Both the position numbers and the translations under genes were made by a program. The notes beneath the pieces are model-generated. The model was not told where the DNA came from. It ran no database searches and was given only the letters and a program-made list of their open reading frames with translations. Below, piece after piece: positions 1 to 8,779 of a stretch of DNA of 64,000 bases. How positions within the stretch are numbered: position 1 is the stretch's first letter; each line of letters opens with the position of its first letter. This stretch comes from Oscillospiraceae bacterium (GTDB lineage Bacteria; Bacillota_A; Clostridia; Oscillospirales; WRJC01): NCBI GenBank assembly GCA_009782405.1, contig WRJC01000005.1:1-64000 (forward strand), given 5' to 3'.

Positions 1-390
1 GGTCATGAATGTGTTCAAATTGGACCAGTCGCCCATCACTTCGACCACGTCGATTTCCATATTGAATCGCTCCTCCACTTTGCGGTTGCGCTTGTACACG
101 TTGTCGTTTATCACCTCGCCCGTCTCGCCCTCGCTGAAAAATTCATAGTTGCGCTCAGTCCTCGACAATATGGAAAACTTACCCCCGCCGAGATCCGCTT
201 CCGGCAGATCGTCGCTTATATCCCTGGGATCTTTTGCCTCTTGCCCGGCTTCATCGCCGTCCTGATCGTTTTGCGCGTTTTCGTTTTTGTCATTTTTGTC
301 ATTTTCGGATTTTTCGCCCGCGCACGAAAACAAAACCCCGCACAAAAACAAAGTCGCCAAAATCATCGCCAATTTCTTCGTTGGTCCCAT
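1..390 (-). CDS. Sugar-type solute-binding lipoprotein, N-terminal part
   Basis: The gene runs off the left edge; 130 codons are visible. The product begins with a lipoprotein signal (MGPTKK, hydrophobic stretch, lipobox LFSC), then a D/N/E/K-rich linker. After that comes DLGGGKFSIL and, about 25 residues on, GEVINDNVYKRNRKVEERFN. The second motif has a close counterpart in the lipoprotein at 1534-3051 (VLNDAMFARDRGIEDRFN), so the two are paralogues. Proteins of this type bind sugars outside the membrane for ABC importers. An AGAAAGGA site lies about 12 nt before the ATG. The gene follows the amidohydrolase by 32 nt on the same strand, so they are probably cotranscribed. The ligand cannot be told from the sequence. 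Confidence 0.8.
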   Translation of the reverse strand, partial: MGPTKKLAMILATLFLCGVLFSCAGEKSENDKNDKNENAQNDQDGDEAGQEAKDPRDISDDLPEADLGGGKFSILSRTERNYEFFSEGETGEVINDNVYKRNRKVEERFNMEIDVVEVMGDWSNLNTFMT

Positions 391-422
391 CCTTAGCAAA
401 CATCCTTTCTTGTTTCACTCAC

Positions 423-1217
423 TCAAATTTTTAAAATCCTTTTTGCATTCCCGCCCAAAATCGCAGATATTTCGCTTTCCGCGAGCGGGAGGCCTTTTAA
501 ATGTTCTATTTCCGTTTCCGCGTCGCTCCAGGGGGAATCCGAAGCGAAAAGTATTTTATCGGATCCGTGCTTTTTTGCGATATTCAAGAACCGCGCTTTC
601 GAATAGTATTCGAATCCCATGGATGTGTCGAGATAAATGCCGCTTCCCGCCAAATGCTCTTCGACATCGTCCCACTGCGCATGGCCGCCGAGATGCGCGG
701 CTATCATGACCCCGCCCTTTAGTTTGGCGGCGATGTTGGCAAACTGCCGGGGCGTGCTCCTGTACGGCGGCGGATATGCCGGGTCAAGCCCGGCGTGGTG
801 CAGCAAAATCAGGCCTTTGGCCAAGGCATAGCCGTATATTTTGAGCATTTCGCCGTCGTCTAAAACAAAATCCTGATATTCCGCGTGAAACTTTAACCCT
901 TTCAGCCCGAGTTCCGCCACATGGTCGATGTCCTGCTCATAGCCCCCTCCGTGCGGATATATGCTGCCAAAGCCGATTATGCGATCAGAGCATACGCTTT
1001 TGACCCATTCGTTCGTCTTTTTTGCTTGGGACTTTTTGGTCACCACGGGGCAAATGACAGAGGCGTCGATGCCGTGGGCGTCCATATACCCGATCAGCCC
1101 TGAAACCGTCCCGTCGTGAACGGGTGTGTACAAATTGTCTATTTCCCCCGTGAGCTTCGCCATCGCCCTCGGCGCCAGCTCATCCGGAAAAACGTGCGCA
1201 TGAAAATCGATAACCAT
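423..1217 (-). CDS. Amidohydrolase family metal-dependent hydrolase
   Basis: This is a 264-residue TIM-barrel hydrolase of the amidohydrolase_2 type (COG2159). The N-terminal metal motif HAH is at residues 6-8. Later candidate ligands are the histidines in KFHAEYQ and LLHHAG and the aspartate in FASDSPW near the C-terminus. The start at 1217 is chosen because GAGGGGG lies 5 nt upstream; an in-frame start 10 codons earlier would include that ribosome site in the coding region. The family includes decarboxylases and lactonases, so the substrate is open. Location before a sugar-binding lipoprotein suggests a carbohydrate-derived substrate, which is inference only. Confidence 0.8.
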   Translation of the reverse strand: MVIDFHAHVFPDELAPRAMAKLTGEIDNLYTPVHDGTVSGLIGYMDAHGIDASVICPVVTKKSQAKKTNEWVKSVCSDRIIGFGSIYPHGGGYEQDIDHVAELGLKGLKFHAEYQDFVLDDGEMLKIYGYALAKGLILLHHAGLDPAYPPPYRSTPRQFANIAAKLKGGVMIAAHLGGHAQWDDVEEHLAGSGIYLDTSMGFEYYSKARFLNIAKKHGSDKILFASDSPWSDAETEIEHLKGLPLAESEISAILGGNAKRILKI

Positions 1218-1533
1218 ATCATCCCCCTCAACAGAGCCATATATCAAACGGCACTAATACTTTGTAACAATTTTTTTAAATATAGGTTTTGCGACTTCAA
1301 ATTGGATTATTCTGTTTAATATTGTACAACAAATCCGCAAAAAAAGCAATTAACAAATATTTAATTTTTTGAGGACTGTTTCAGTCAGTGTATGTTTTGA
1401 CATTATCCATCGGTAGTTCTATTTTGAAAAATTCATTCTATTGTAAATTTTTCAATCTCCTTGACATGAATCGCAATTTGTGGTAACATAAAGCATATCA
1501 AATCATTATGAAATTAAATGGAGGGGCCACGTA
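1218..1533. other. AT-rich divergent intergenic region
   Basis: This 316-base gap separates the minus-strand amidohydrolase from the plus-strand binding protein and holds no credible gene. Two plus-strand promoter-like sites are visible. The stronger is annotated separately at 1461-1489. A second candidate has TTGACA at 1397-1402, a 17-bp spacer and TATTTT at 1420-1425. No clear sigma-A promoter for the minus-strand gene was found. Confidence 0.6.
1461..1489 (+). promoter_or_regulatory. Sigma-A type promoter of the solute-binding protein gene
   Basis: A perfect -35 box TTGACA (1461-1466), a 17-bp spacer and a -10 box TAACAT (1484-1489) lie 44 bases before the start codon at 1534. A leader of roughly 37 nt with GGAGGGG at 1521-1527 would result. 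Confidence 0.8.
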
Positions 1534-3051
1534 ATGAAAATATTGAAAAAGGGTATCATATTTATATTATGCTGCTCGCTTTTGGCGGGGCTTCCGGGGA
1601 TACTTTCCGGCTGCGGCGACGGCGGCAAAACCACGGGCGAGGGCGCCGACGGCGAAAAAAGCTCAAATGCGGCGGCGGATGAGCCCGGATCTGCCGAAGC
1701 CGGCGACGGCCTGTTTTACGACAAAGTTCCGGAACTCGACTTCGGCGGGTATGAGTACAGGATCTTGCAGGGCACATACGACAGGGGCGGGGTGATCATG
1801 TTCCCCGAGGAACAAAACGGGGATGTGCTCAACGACGCGATGTTCGCCAGGGACAGGGGCATCGAGGACCGCTTCAACATAAAGATAACGGCCGAGACGA
1901 TAGACCTTTTCCAGCTCCAGCCCGCAGTCGCCAAAAACGTCAAATCGGGCACGGATTCCTACGACGAGTACATGATGATCGACAGGGACGCTTACGCGGC
2001 GGTGGGCTCTAATCTGCTGTACCCGTTCGACAAGCTGCCGTATATAGATCTCTCGCAGCCCTACTGGTGCAATCTCCCCAACCAAAAGCTGACAGTCGGG
2101 GGAAAGCTTTACTGGGGCTTCAACGACAACATGCTCTCGTTTTTCGAGGCGGCGGTCGTGATGTATTTCAACAAAAAACAGGTCGCCGACCTCGGCATGG
2201 AAGATCTGTACGGGCTGGTCAGGTCCGGCAGCTGGACCCACGACAAATTTTATGAATTCGCGAAATCCGCGGCGAAAGATTTGGACGGCGACGGCAAGAT
2301 GACCGGATCCGACAACTGGGGGCTTGTGAGCGAAACGGATTACCTGTTCCCCTGTTTCTGGATTTCGGCGGGGATAAACTTGGTCGAAAAGGACGGCGGC
2401 GACATACCGTATTTCGCCGTTCCCGGAAACCAGAAATTTTTTGACATAGCCGAGCGGGTGGTCGACGAGTTCAACTCAAACGAGGGGATATTCGTAAATT
2501 CGCAGACAACTTCCACATTGTCGGCATACGGAAGCAATTCGGCGGATTCGAGGATAGCGTTTTTCAGGGACGGGCACTGCTTGTTTAGCGTGGGCGAGAC
2601 CTCCGAGATGATAAAGCTCAGGGACATGCCCGACGATTTCGGGATCGTGCCCTTTCCAAAATACGCCGCCGACCAGCCCCAATACTACACGAGGGTTTGC
2701 GTGGGCTTCCCGTTTGTGATCCCCGCCACGATCACAAATCCCGAAATAGCGGGGGCGGTGATGGAAGCCATGGCTTGCGAGTCGCGCAACCAGATCATAC
2801 CGGCGTATTACGAATCGGCCTTGAAAAACAAATATTCCCGCGATGCGGACACCTCCGAGATGCTCGATCTCATATTCGACACGAGGGTCTACGACTTAGG
2901 CGACACCATATGGTGCATGACGATAAGGATCGGCTATACCGGAGTGTTCACCAAAGGCGAAAACACCTTCGCCTCGTTCACCGAGAAAAACGCGGACAAA
3001 TACATGAAAGACATAGATAAATCCGTCACCGCGATTTTGGATAACAATTGA
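1534..3051 (+). CDS. Extracellular solute-binding lipoprotein (sugar ABC importer type)
   Basis: The 505-residue product starts with a type II signal peptide ending in the lipobox LSGC, followed by a Gly/Asp/Glu-rich linker of about 40 residues. The remainder resembles family 1 sugar-binding proteins of Clostridia, with FGGYEYRIL near residue 70 and RGIEDRFNIKI about 40 residues later. GGAGGGG lies 6 nt before the ATG and a strong promoter precedes it. The gene is followed, after a 57-bp tandem repeat, by alpha-galactosidase and beta-galactosidase genes, so a galactoside ligand is a fair guess. No ABC permease or ATPase gene is linked in view, so the membrane partner must be encoded elsewhere. 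Confidence 0.85.
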   Translation: MKILKKGIIFILCCSLLAGLPGILSGCGDGGKTTGEGADGEKSSNAAADEPGSAEAGDGLFYDKVPELDFGGYEYRILQGTYDRGGVIMFPEEQNGDVLNDAMFARDRGIEDRFNIKITAETIDLFQLQPAVAKNVKSGTDSYDEYMMIDRDAYAAVGSNLLYPFDKLPYIDLSQPYWCNLPNQKLTVGGKLYWGFNDNMLSFFEAAVVMYFNKKQVADLGMEDLYGLVRSGSWTHDKFYEFAKSAAKDLDGDGKMTGSDNWGLVSETDYLFPCFWISAGINLVEKDGGDIPYFAVPGNQKFFDIAERVVDEFNSNEGIFVNSQTTSTLSAYGSNSADSRIAFFRDGHCLFSVGETSEMIKLRDMPDDFGIVPFPKYAADQPQYYTRVCVGFPFVIPATITNPEIAGAVMEAMACESRNQIIPAYYESALKNKYSRDADTSEMLDLIFDTRVYDLGDTIWCMTIRIGYTGVFTKGENTFASFTEKNADKYMKDIDKSVTAILDNN

Positions 3052-3165
3052 AATGAACAAATATGAACGATAGTTCATATGCAGTTCATTCGCATGCTTG
3101 CATAAAATAATGAACAAATATGAACGATAGTTCATATGCAGTTCATTCGCATACTTGCATAAAAT
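3052..3165. repeat. Tandem 57-bp repeat, two copies, with palindromic cores
   Basis: Two copies of 57 bp (3052-3108 and 3109-3165) differ at one base (G at 3096, A at 3153). Each holds a hairpin ATATGAAC-GATA-GTTCATAT (3061-3080 and 3118-3137) and ends in CTTGCATAAAAT. Related pieces occur in other spacers of this window. The pair fills nearly all of the gap between the binding protein and the alpha-galactosidase and could act as a transcript stabiliser or weak terminator. Confidence 0.9.
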
Positions 3166-3190
3166 AAATCACAAGAAAGGCGCTTTGTAT

Positions 3191-5125
3191 ATGTGGATCG
3201 ATGAAATCGCGGATTTGAAATCCGGCAGGCTGCCATTTAAATTCAATTACGACGGAAAATGTTCGCGCGGATTTTTGGACAAATGGAAAAAAGAGATAAC
3301 GGCAACCGGTCACGCAACGAATACAGTCAGCTATTTCGAGAACGATAAAGAGGGAGGCCTCGTCATAAGCGCGAAAATCACCGCGTATGAGTTCTGCCCC
3401 GCCTTCGATTTGCAAATAACGCTCGAAAACACGGGCAAATCAAACACCAAAATGATCGACGGCTTTTCCACGCTGCATTTCGAGGCCGATTCCCCGGCAA
3501 AAGAAGGGTCTTATGCGCTGCACAAGGCAAAAGGGGGGCTGTCCACCCCCGAGGATTTTGTCCAGGAAAAAATCACGATAAGCGACGGCGAAAGCTTCCT
3601 GCTCGAGACGTCAGGTGGCAGAAGCTCCAACAAAGACCTGCCCTTTTTCAGGCTCGACACGGGAAGGGGAAATATAATCGTGGCGGTGGGCTGGACGGGC
3701 CAGTGGAAATGCGAGCTGAAAAACCAAAACAAAAAACTTGAAGTCTCAGCCGGGATGCCGAGGTCGCATTTTGTGGTATATCCCGGCGAAAAGCTGTCGC
3801 TTGGCTCGATGGTGGCGCTGTTCTGGGAAGGCGACCCGGACGAATCCAACAACGCTTTCAGGCAGCTGCTTCTCGACCGCTACATCCCCGCCCTCAAAGA
3901 AAGGGGCAAAGAGCCGTATATTTTTTGCAACACGTGCTTCACGCGCGGGGGCGGCTGGCTCAACGAATGCGACGAACAAAACCAGATAAGCCTCATAAAC
4001 TCCCTTAAGCCGCTGGGCTGCGAGAGCGTGATCACCGATGCGGGGTGGTTTTCCGGGGGCTGGCCTTTCGGCGCGGGAAACTGGGAGCCCGACCCAAAAA
4101 AATATCCGAACGGGCTAAAGCCGGTGGCCGAAGCCGCGAAGTCGCAGGCGATGAAGTACGGGCTGTGGTTTGAGCTCGAAAGGGCGGTGACAAATACAGA
4201 GCTCGCGGCAAAGCATATCGACTGGCTGCTTCGTCTCGACCCCGCCGCCGGCGAGCTGCGCGAAAACGAAAATATGCTGCTCAATCTCGGCATTCCCGAA
4301 GCTGTCGATTATATCTACAATATCGTCGATGACAAGATAAAAAACGACGGCATCGAATGCTACAGGCAGGATTTCAACCTCGATCCCCTTATCTACTGGG
4401 ATTCTCACGACGCCCCCGACCGCGTCGGCGTCACTGAGATAAAATATATAAACGGGCTGTACGGCTATCTCGACAGGATAAGGGCGAATTTCCCCGATGT
4501 ATTCATGGACGGCTGCTCCTCCGGGGGAAGGAGGATCGACATCGAAACGCTCAAGCGCTTTCATACGCACCAAAAAACGGATCTGTGGTTCAACCGGACA
4601 GTAGACCAGAACTCCCTGTTTTCGCTCTCGCACTATATCCCGGGCGCGGCGTTCACGGCGCACATAAACCGCTATGACGATTATTCTTTCAATTCCGCGA
4701 TGGCGGCCACCCTGTGCCTCGGCTGGATTGCGGACAGCGGCGAAGAATATATGGGTAACGGCATATTCGAATTCGGCAGGGCAAAAGAGCTGATCGAAAG
4801 ATACGAAAAAGTGCGCCCGTATCTCAACCGCTCCTTTTATCCGCTCACGGACCCGAACGCCAATAGCGACGCGGCGATCGCCTTTGAATTCTTTGACAAA
4901 GACACAGATTCCGGCGTTATATTCGTATTCGCCAGAGAGCAATGCGAAAAAGACAAACTGGAGATAAAGCCAAAAGCGCTGAGAGATGATTTTGAGTATA
5001 CATTGACCAACCTCGCCACAAATGAAAAATTTGCGGCAAACGGCAAAACTTTGAAGTCCGGCTATGCGGTCGGTATACCCGGGCTGCCATTCTCCGCGGT
5101 GATCCATATTGAGCGCATATGTTAA
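3191..5125 (+). CDS. GH36-like alpha-galactosidase
   Basis: The start at 3191 (MWIDEIADL, 644 residues) is preferred because AAGAAAGG lies 11 nt upstream; an in-frame ATG at 3155 falls inside the repeat. The N-terminal half is a beta-rich domain, and the TIM barrel starts near residue 240. The likely nucleophile is D394 in YRQDFN. The region DGCSSGGRRID (from D440) is the family signature before the acid/base, which is probably D464 in KTDLWF. GH36 and related COG3345 proteins remove terminal alpha-galactosyl units. No signal peptide is seen, so it acts in the cytoplasm on imported oligosaccharides. It is cotranscribed with the GH2 enzyme 27 nt downstream. Confidence 0.8.
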   Translation: MWIDEIADLKSGRLPFKFNYDGKCSRGFLDKWKKEITATGHATNTVSYFENDKEGGLVISAKITAYEFCPAFDLQITLENTGKSNTKMIDGFSTLHFEADSPAKEGSYALHKAKGGLSTPEDFVQEKITISDGESFLLETSGGRSSNKDLPFFRLDTGRGNIIVAVGWTGQWKCELKNQNKKLEVSAGMPRSHFVVYPGEKLSLGSMVALFWEGDPDESNNAFRQLLLDRYIPALKERGKEPYIFCNTCFTRGGGWLNECDEQNQISLINSLKPLGCESVITDAGWFSGGWPFGAGNWEPDPKKYPNGLKPVAEAAKSQAMKYGLWFELERAVTNTELAAKHIDWLLRLDPAAGELRENENMLLNLGIPEAVDYIYNIVDDKIKNDGIECYRQDFNLDPLIYWDSHDAPDRVGVTEIKYINGLYGYLDRIRANFPDVFMDGCSSGGRRIDIETLKRFHTHQKTDLWFNRTVDQNSLFSLSHYIPGAAFTAHINRYDDYSFNSAMAATLCLGWIADSGEEYMGNGIFEFGRAKELIERYEKVRPYLNRSFYPLTDPNANSDAAIAFEFFDKDTDSGVIFVFAREQCEKDKLEIKPKALRDDFEYTLTNLATNEKFAANGKTLKSGYAVGIPGLPFSAVIHIERIC

Positions 5126-5152
5126 AATTATTATAGAAAGGGTCAAAATATT

Positions 5153-7447
5153 ATGGAAAAAATATGCTTTAACAAGTCATGGCAGTTTTCAAACGGCAGC
5201 GTCCCGTTCGATTTTTGGGGATATGGAGGCAAAGGCGCGAAAAGCGTGGATTTGCCCCACGATTTCATGATCGAGCAGGCGCGCCGCCCCGATTCTTTGA
5301 CGAGGCGCGACGGGGGATATTTCCCCGGCGGGGCTGGGATCTATACCAAGAAGTTCTTCGCGCCGGACGAATGGAAGGACAAGACGGTTTCTGTCGAGTT
5401 CGAGGGCGTTTACATGAATGCGGAGATAAGGCTCAACGGCAACGTGATCAAGCGCCAAAATTACGGCTACACCACTTTTTTCGCGAACTTGGACAAGTTC
5501 ATCAAATACAACGCCGATAACGAGCTTTGCGTGACGGCGGACAACTGCGCAGTGCCAAACAGCCGCTGGTACAGCGGGGCGGGCATATACAGATACGCCT
5601 GGCTCTATGTCTCGCCAAAAACCCACATAAATTTCAATGGGGTGTACGTAAAAACCGAATCGGTAAATGACAGCTTGGCACTCTTGCGCATACAGACCGA
5701 AATATGCAATAAATGCGAAAAAACGCAAGACGACGCAATCGAGCACATCGTAAAAGAGCGCGAAAGCGGGCAAATCGCGGCCGCGCTGAAATTGAAATCA
5801 AGCGGAGAACCGGCAAGCCTCGAGATAAAAAACCCGAAAATATGGGATATAGACTCCCCCAACCTATATACTCTGACCACAAATTATTACATCGGGGATC
5901 GCCAAATCGACACGGCAGTCACCACTTTCGGGATACGCAGCTTTTCGATAGACTCCAAGGCGGGCTTTGTTTTAAACGGCAGGCCGCTCAAATTGAAGGG
6001 CGGCTGCGCCCACCACGACAACGGGATCTTGGGCGCGGCTTCGTATGCCCGAAGCGAGGAGAGAAAAATCGAGCTGCTCAAAAAAAGCGGATTCAACGCC
6101 GTGAGGACCGCGCACAATCCCCCTGCCCCGGCGTTTTTGGATGCCTGCGACAGGCTGGGGATGATTGTGATGGATGAGGCGTTCGACCAGTGGAGATGCG
6201 CCAAGACGCAGTTTGACTACCATATAAATTTCGACTCCGACTGGGAACACGACGTCCGGAGCATGGTGCTAAGGGACAGGAACCACCCCTCGGTGATCTT
6301 CTGGAGCATAGGAAACGAGATAGTGGAGCAAAAAGGCGACAGCGGCGCGCCCGAAACCTCGAAAATGTTAGCTGAGACCATAAGAAAATATGACGACAGG
6401 CCGGTCGGCATGGCGATCATGCCCTATGACAGAAGCCTCGCCTCCAACGTCGAGGGCATAGATTCGGTCGTGGCTCCGCTCGATTTCGTGGGTTACAACT
6501 ATATGCACGGCGACTATGAAAATCACGGCGAAAAATATCCGGACAGGGTGATAATAGGCACCGAGACCGTCCCCAAGGAGATCTGGCAGTCGTGGGAGGC
6601 CACGCAGAAAAACCCCCACGTGATCGGGGATTTCGTGTGGACTTCAATCGACTATCTCGGCGAGGCCGGCATAGGCCAGGCGTATTATTCCGAAGAGCGG
6701 CCCGAAGTGGAGTCGCATCTCTACGATTACCCCTGGAACCAGGCGTACTGCGGCGACATAGACGTGTGCGGGTTCAAGAGGGCGCAGTCATATTACAGGG
6801 ATATTTTGTGGGGCGTGTCCGACAAGCCCAAAATGTTCGCGCGGCGGCCCTCGAAATATTCCCGCGAATCCGAAAAAACCACTTGGTGGGGCTGGAACGA
6901 CTGCATAGAAGGCTGGGACTTCGATATCGCGGAAGGCAGCCTTGTGACCGTCGATGTATACTCGCCCGCTGCCTCCGCCGAATTGTTTTTGAACGGGGAA
7001 TCGATTGGAAGCTGCGAGTTAAAAGAGCACAAGGCGAGCTTTGCCGCGCCGTACAAAAAAGGCGAGCTGAAAGCCGTGGATTCAAACGGCAACGAGGCGG
7101 TTTTGAGCAGTTCCAAAGCGCCGGCGAAGATAAAGCTCACAGCCGACAGGGACAAAATCGGCGCGGAGGGAGATCTGTCGTATGTGACTGTGGAGATCGC
7201 CGACGCCGATGGCAAGATGGTGACAAGCGCCGAAAACGCGGTGCATTTCGCCGTCGAGGGCGATGGCATCCTTTTGGCGGTGGGTTCCTCGAATCCGAAA
7301 TCCGACGAGATGTACGTGGGAAACACGCGCAAAGCATACGACGGCAAGCTGATGGCGGTGGTGAAATCGACCGGAAAAGGCGGCATCAAGCTCACGGCGA
7401 TCTCGGACGGGCTGGAAAAAGCCGAAATCCTAATAACCGCAAACTGA
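5153..7447 (+). CDS. GH2 family beta-galactosidase
   Basis: The 764-residue product has the GH2 order: a jelly-roll domain (about 1-165), an immunoglobulin-like domain (about 170-285), a TIM barrel (about 285-590) and C-terminal beta domains with an Ig-like fold (about 600-764). The acid/base is E389 in SIGNEI and the nucleophile E471 in IIGTETV. RTAHNPP in the barrel is typical of the family. No signal peptide is present, so it is cytoplasmic. AGAAAGG precedes the ATG. It follows the alpha-galactosidase closely and ends 30 nt before a bidirectional terminator, so it closes the operon. Beta-galactosidase is most likely, but related GH2 specificities cannot be excluded. Confidence 0.85.
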   Translation: MEKICFNKSWQFSNGSVPFDFWGYGGKGAKSVDLPHDFMIEQARRPDSLTRRDGGYFPGGAGIYTKKFFAPDEWKDKTVSVEFEGVYMNAEIRLNGNVIKRQNYGYTTFFANLDKFIKYNADNELCVTADNCAVPNSRWYSGAGIYRYAWLYVSPKTHINFNGVYVKTESVNDSLALLRIQTEICNKCEKTQDDAIEHIVKERESGQIAAALKLKSSGEPASLEIKNPKIWDIDSPNLYTLTTNYYIGDRQIDTAVTTFGIRSFSIDSKAGFVLNGRPLKLKGGCAHHDNGILGAASYARSEERKIELLKKSGFNAVRTAHNPPAPAFLDACDRLGMIVMDEAFDQWRCAKTQFDYHINFDSDWEHDVRSMVLRDRNHPSVIFWSIGNEIVEQKGDSGAPETSKMLAETIRKYDDRPVGMAIMPYDRSLASNVEGIDSVVAPLDFVGYNYMHGDYENHGEKYPDRVIIGTETVPKEIWQSWEATQKNPHVIGDFVWTSIDYLGEAGIGQAYYSEERPEVESHLYDYPWNQAYCGDIDVCGFKRAQSYYRDILWGVSDKPKMFARRPSKYSRESEKTTWWGWNDCIEGWDFDIAEGSLVTVDVYSPAASAELFLNGESIGSCELKEHKASFAAPYKKGELKAVDSNGNEAVLSSSKAPAKIKLTADRDKIGAEGDLSYVTVEIADADGKMVTSAENAVHFAVEGDGILLAVGSSNPKSDEMYVGNTRKAYDGKLMAVVKSTGKGGIKLTAISDGLEKAEILITAN

Positions 7448-7477
7448 AAAGCAAGGCAATCTTTTTTGCAGGCGAAG

Positions 7478-7504
7478 AGAACCCCGCAAACTGTGCGGGG
7501 TTCT
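7478..7504. terminator. Bidirectional intrinsic terminator
   Basis: A perfect 11-bp stem (AGAACCCCGCA at 7478-7488 and TGCGGGGTTCT at 7494-7504) encloses the loop AACTG. TTTT follows on the plus strand, and on the minus strand the stem is followed by TCGCC and then TGCAAAAAAG. It lies between convergent genes and can serve both. Confidence 0.85.
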
Positions 7505-7531
7505 TTTGCCGTTTTAAGCGCCAAATAATTC

Positions 7532-8626
7532 TCATACAAGCAGATTTTTCAGCCAGTCAACTTTTTCCATTGTGAACTCGCCCGCATGTTCGCCGAGGTT
7601 CACGCGCATGACGTTGAACTCGTTGTTTTCCTTTCTTTCGCCGAGATACAGATAGTCGCCGATGACAATGCCGAAATGGCTTTTCATATCAAGCAGCCGC
7701 TCTATGGTTTCGTCTTCCGATGAAATGCGGTACAAATAATTGTCGTTTTTTACATAAAAATACACATATCCGCTTTTTTCGAACAGGATTCCGCCGAACT
7801 CATTTCCCGTGTGTATTTTTTTCGCCCCGCTCCCGTCTTTGTTTGAACAATATAAGTCGCGCTTGTACGGGCTGCCTTCATATGTATCGTCTTCTTGCTC
7901 ATACATCAAGTCATAAAAAATCTTTTCGCCCGAAAGATATATCCGCCATATGCTCGATATATATTTTTTCGCGAACGGCGTGTCCATTGTTTCAAAATCT
8001 TCGTCGTCTTTTTTTTCCTTGGGTATTTTGTACAGCGTTGACCCCGACAGCACGTACAAATATTCGCCGTCAAAACAGAAGTTCCCCCATATTTCGCCGT
8101 AATAGGTCAGCTCCAGGTTTTCGAGGCTTATCGCCCAGATCCCTCCCCAATATAATTTGACGAGATATATTTCGTTGTCGTGTATGATGTACTGGTCGAT
8201 ATCATAAAGGCCGAAAATATCCTCGTCGATTTCAATCTTTGACAAGTTCCCGTTGTTTGGGTCGATTCTGTAAAATCCTTTTGCTTTTGTTTCCCGTTCC
8301 AAAAAATATATGAAACCATCGCAGTAATATATATTGTTGACAAAAACATGATCATGGTTTTCGGCGGAAAATATCGTTTCCTTGTTGCCGCCATCTTCGC
8401 TTATTTTATGCACATTGCCGTTTTCGTCCAAAAAATAGATTATCTTGCGTTCTCTGTCGTATGTGTATTTGTATGATGTGTTTGGTTCAAGAGAATACAA
8501 AACCTCGACATTGAAATATATATGTTCCTTTGTCGCAGGTTCATTTTCTTCGTCCGTTGGCGCAGCCTCGCCGCACGAGCAAAAAAAAGCAAAAGCGAGC
8601 GTCACGCATATAAATATTTTTTTCAT
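7532..8626 (-). CDS. Lipoprotein with repeated beta-strand units (propeller-like)
   Basis: The 364-residue product has a lipoprotein signal (MKKIFICV, then FFCSC as lipobox region). It is followed by many short repeats of the form YYLDENGNVHKI, IYYCDGFIYFL and YVYFYVKNDNYLYRI. Such Tyr/Asp-rich repeats are typical of DUF5050-like beta-propellers that sit on the outer face of the membrane. No catalytic motif is visible and the function is unknown. A good promoter lies at 8658-8686 on the same strand. The gene faces the GH2 gene across a shared terminator. Confidence 0.75.
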   Translation of the reverse strand: MKKIFICVTLAFAFFCSCGEAAPTDEENEPATKEHIYFNVEVLYSLEPNTSYKYTYDRERKIIYFLDENGNVHKISEDGGNKETIFSAENHDHVFVNNIYYCDGFIYFLERETKAKGFYRIDPNNGNLSKIEIDEDIFGLYDIDQYIIHDNEIYLVKLYWGGIWAISLENLELTYYGEIWGNFCFDGEYLYVLSGSTLYKIPKEKKDDEDFETMDTPFAKKYISSIWRIYLSGEKIFYDLMYEQEDDTYEGSPYKRDLYCSNKDGSGAKKIHTGNEFGGILFEKSGYVYFYVKNDNYLYRISSEDETIERLLDMKSHFGIVIGDYLYLGERKENNEFNVMRVNLGEHAGEFTMEKVDWLKNLLV

Positions 8627-8657
8627 ACAACCCCAGCCCTTTACTATTTACGGATTT

Positions 8658-8686
8658 AATATAGCACATGGGATTTATTCTGTCAA
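8658..8686 (-). promoter_or_regulatory. Sigma-A type promoter of the lipoprotein gene
   Basis: On the minus strand TTGACA (8686-8681), a 17-bp spacer and TATATT (8663-8658) lie about 32 nt before the start codon at 8626. Confidence 0.75.
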
Positions 8687-8779
8687 GCGTTTCCGCGCTT
8701 TTTTATGTGGAAATATTCATATTTTTGTGGTACGATGTATATCAAGAAATTTATCAGAAATGGAAAAATTAACCGATTT

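Noticed and set aside
3052..3165. Possible CRISPR remnant (repeated 57-bp unit)
   Set aside because: Only two directly abutting copies without spacers, no cas genes, and related single copies elsewhere; it is a tandem duplication of a dispersed repeat.
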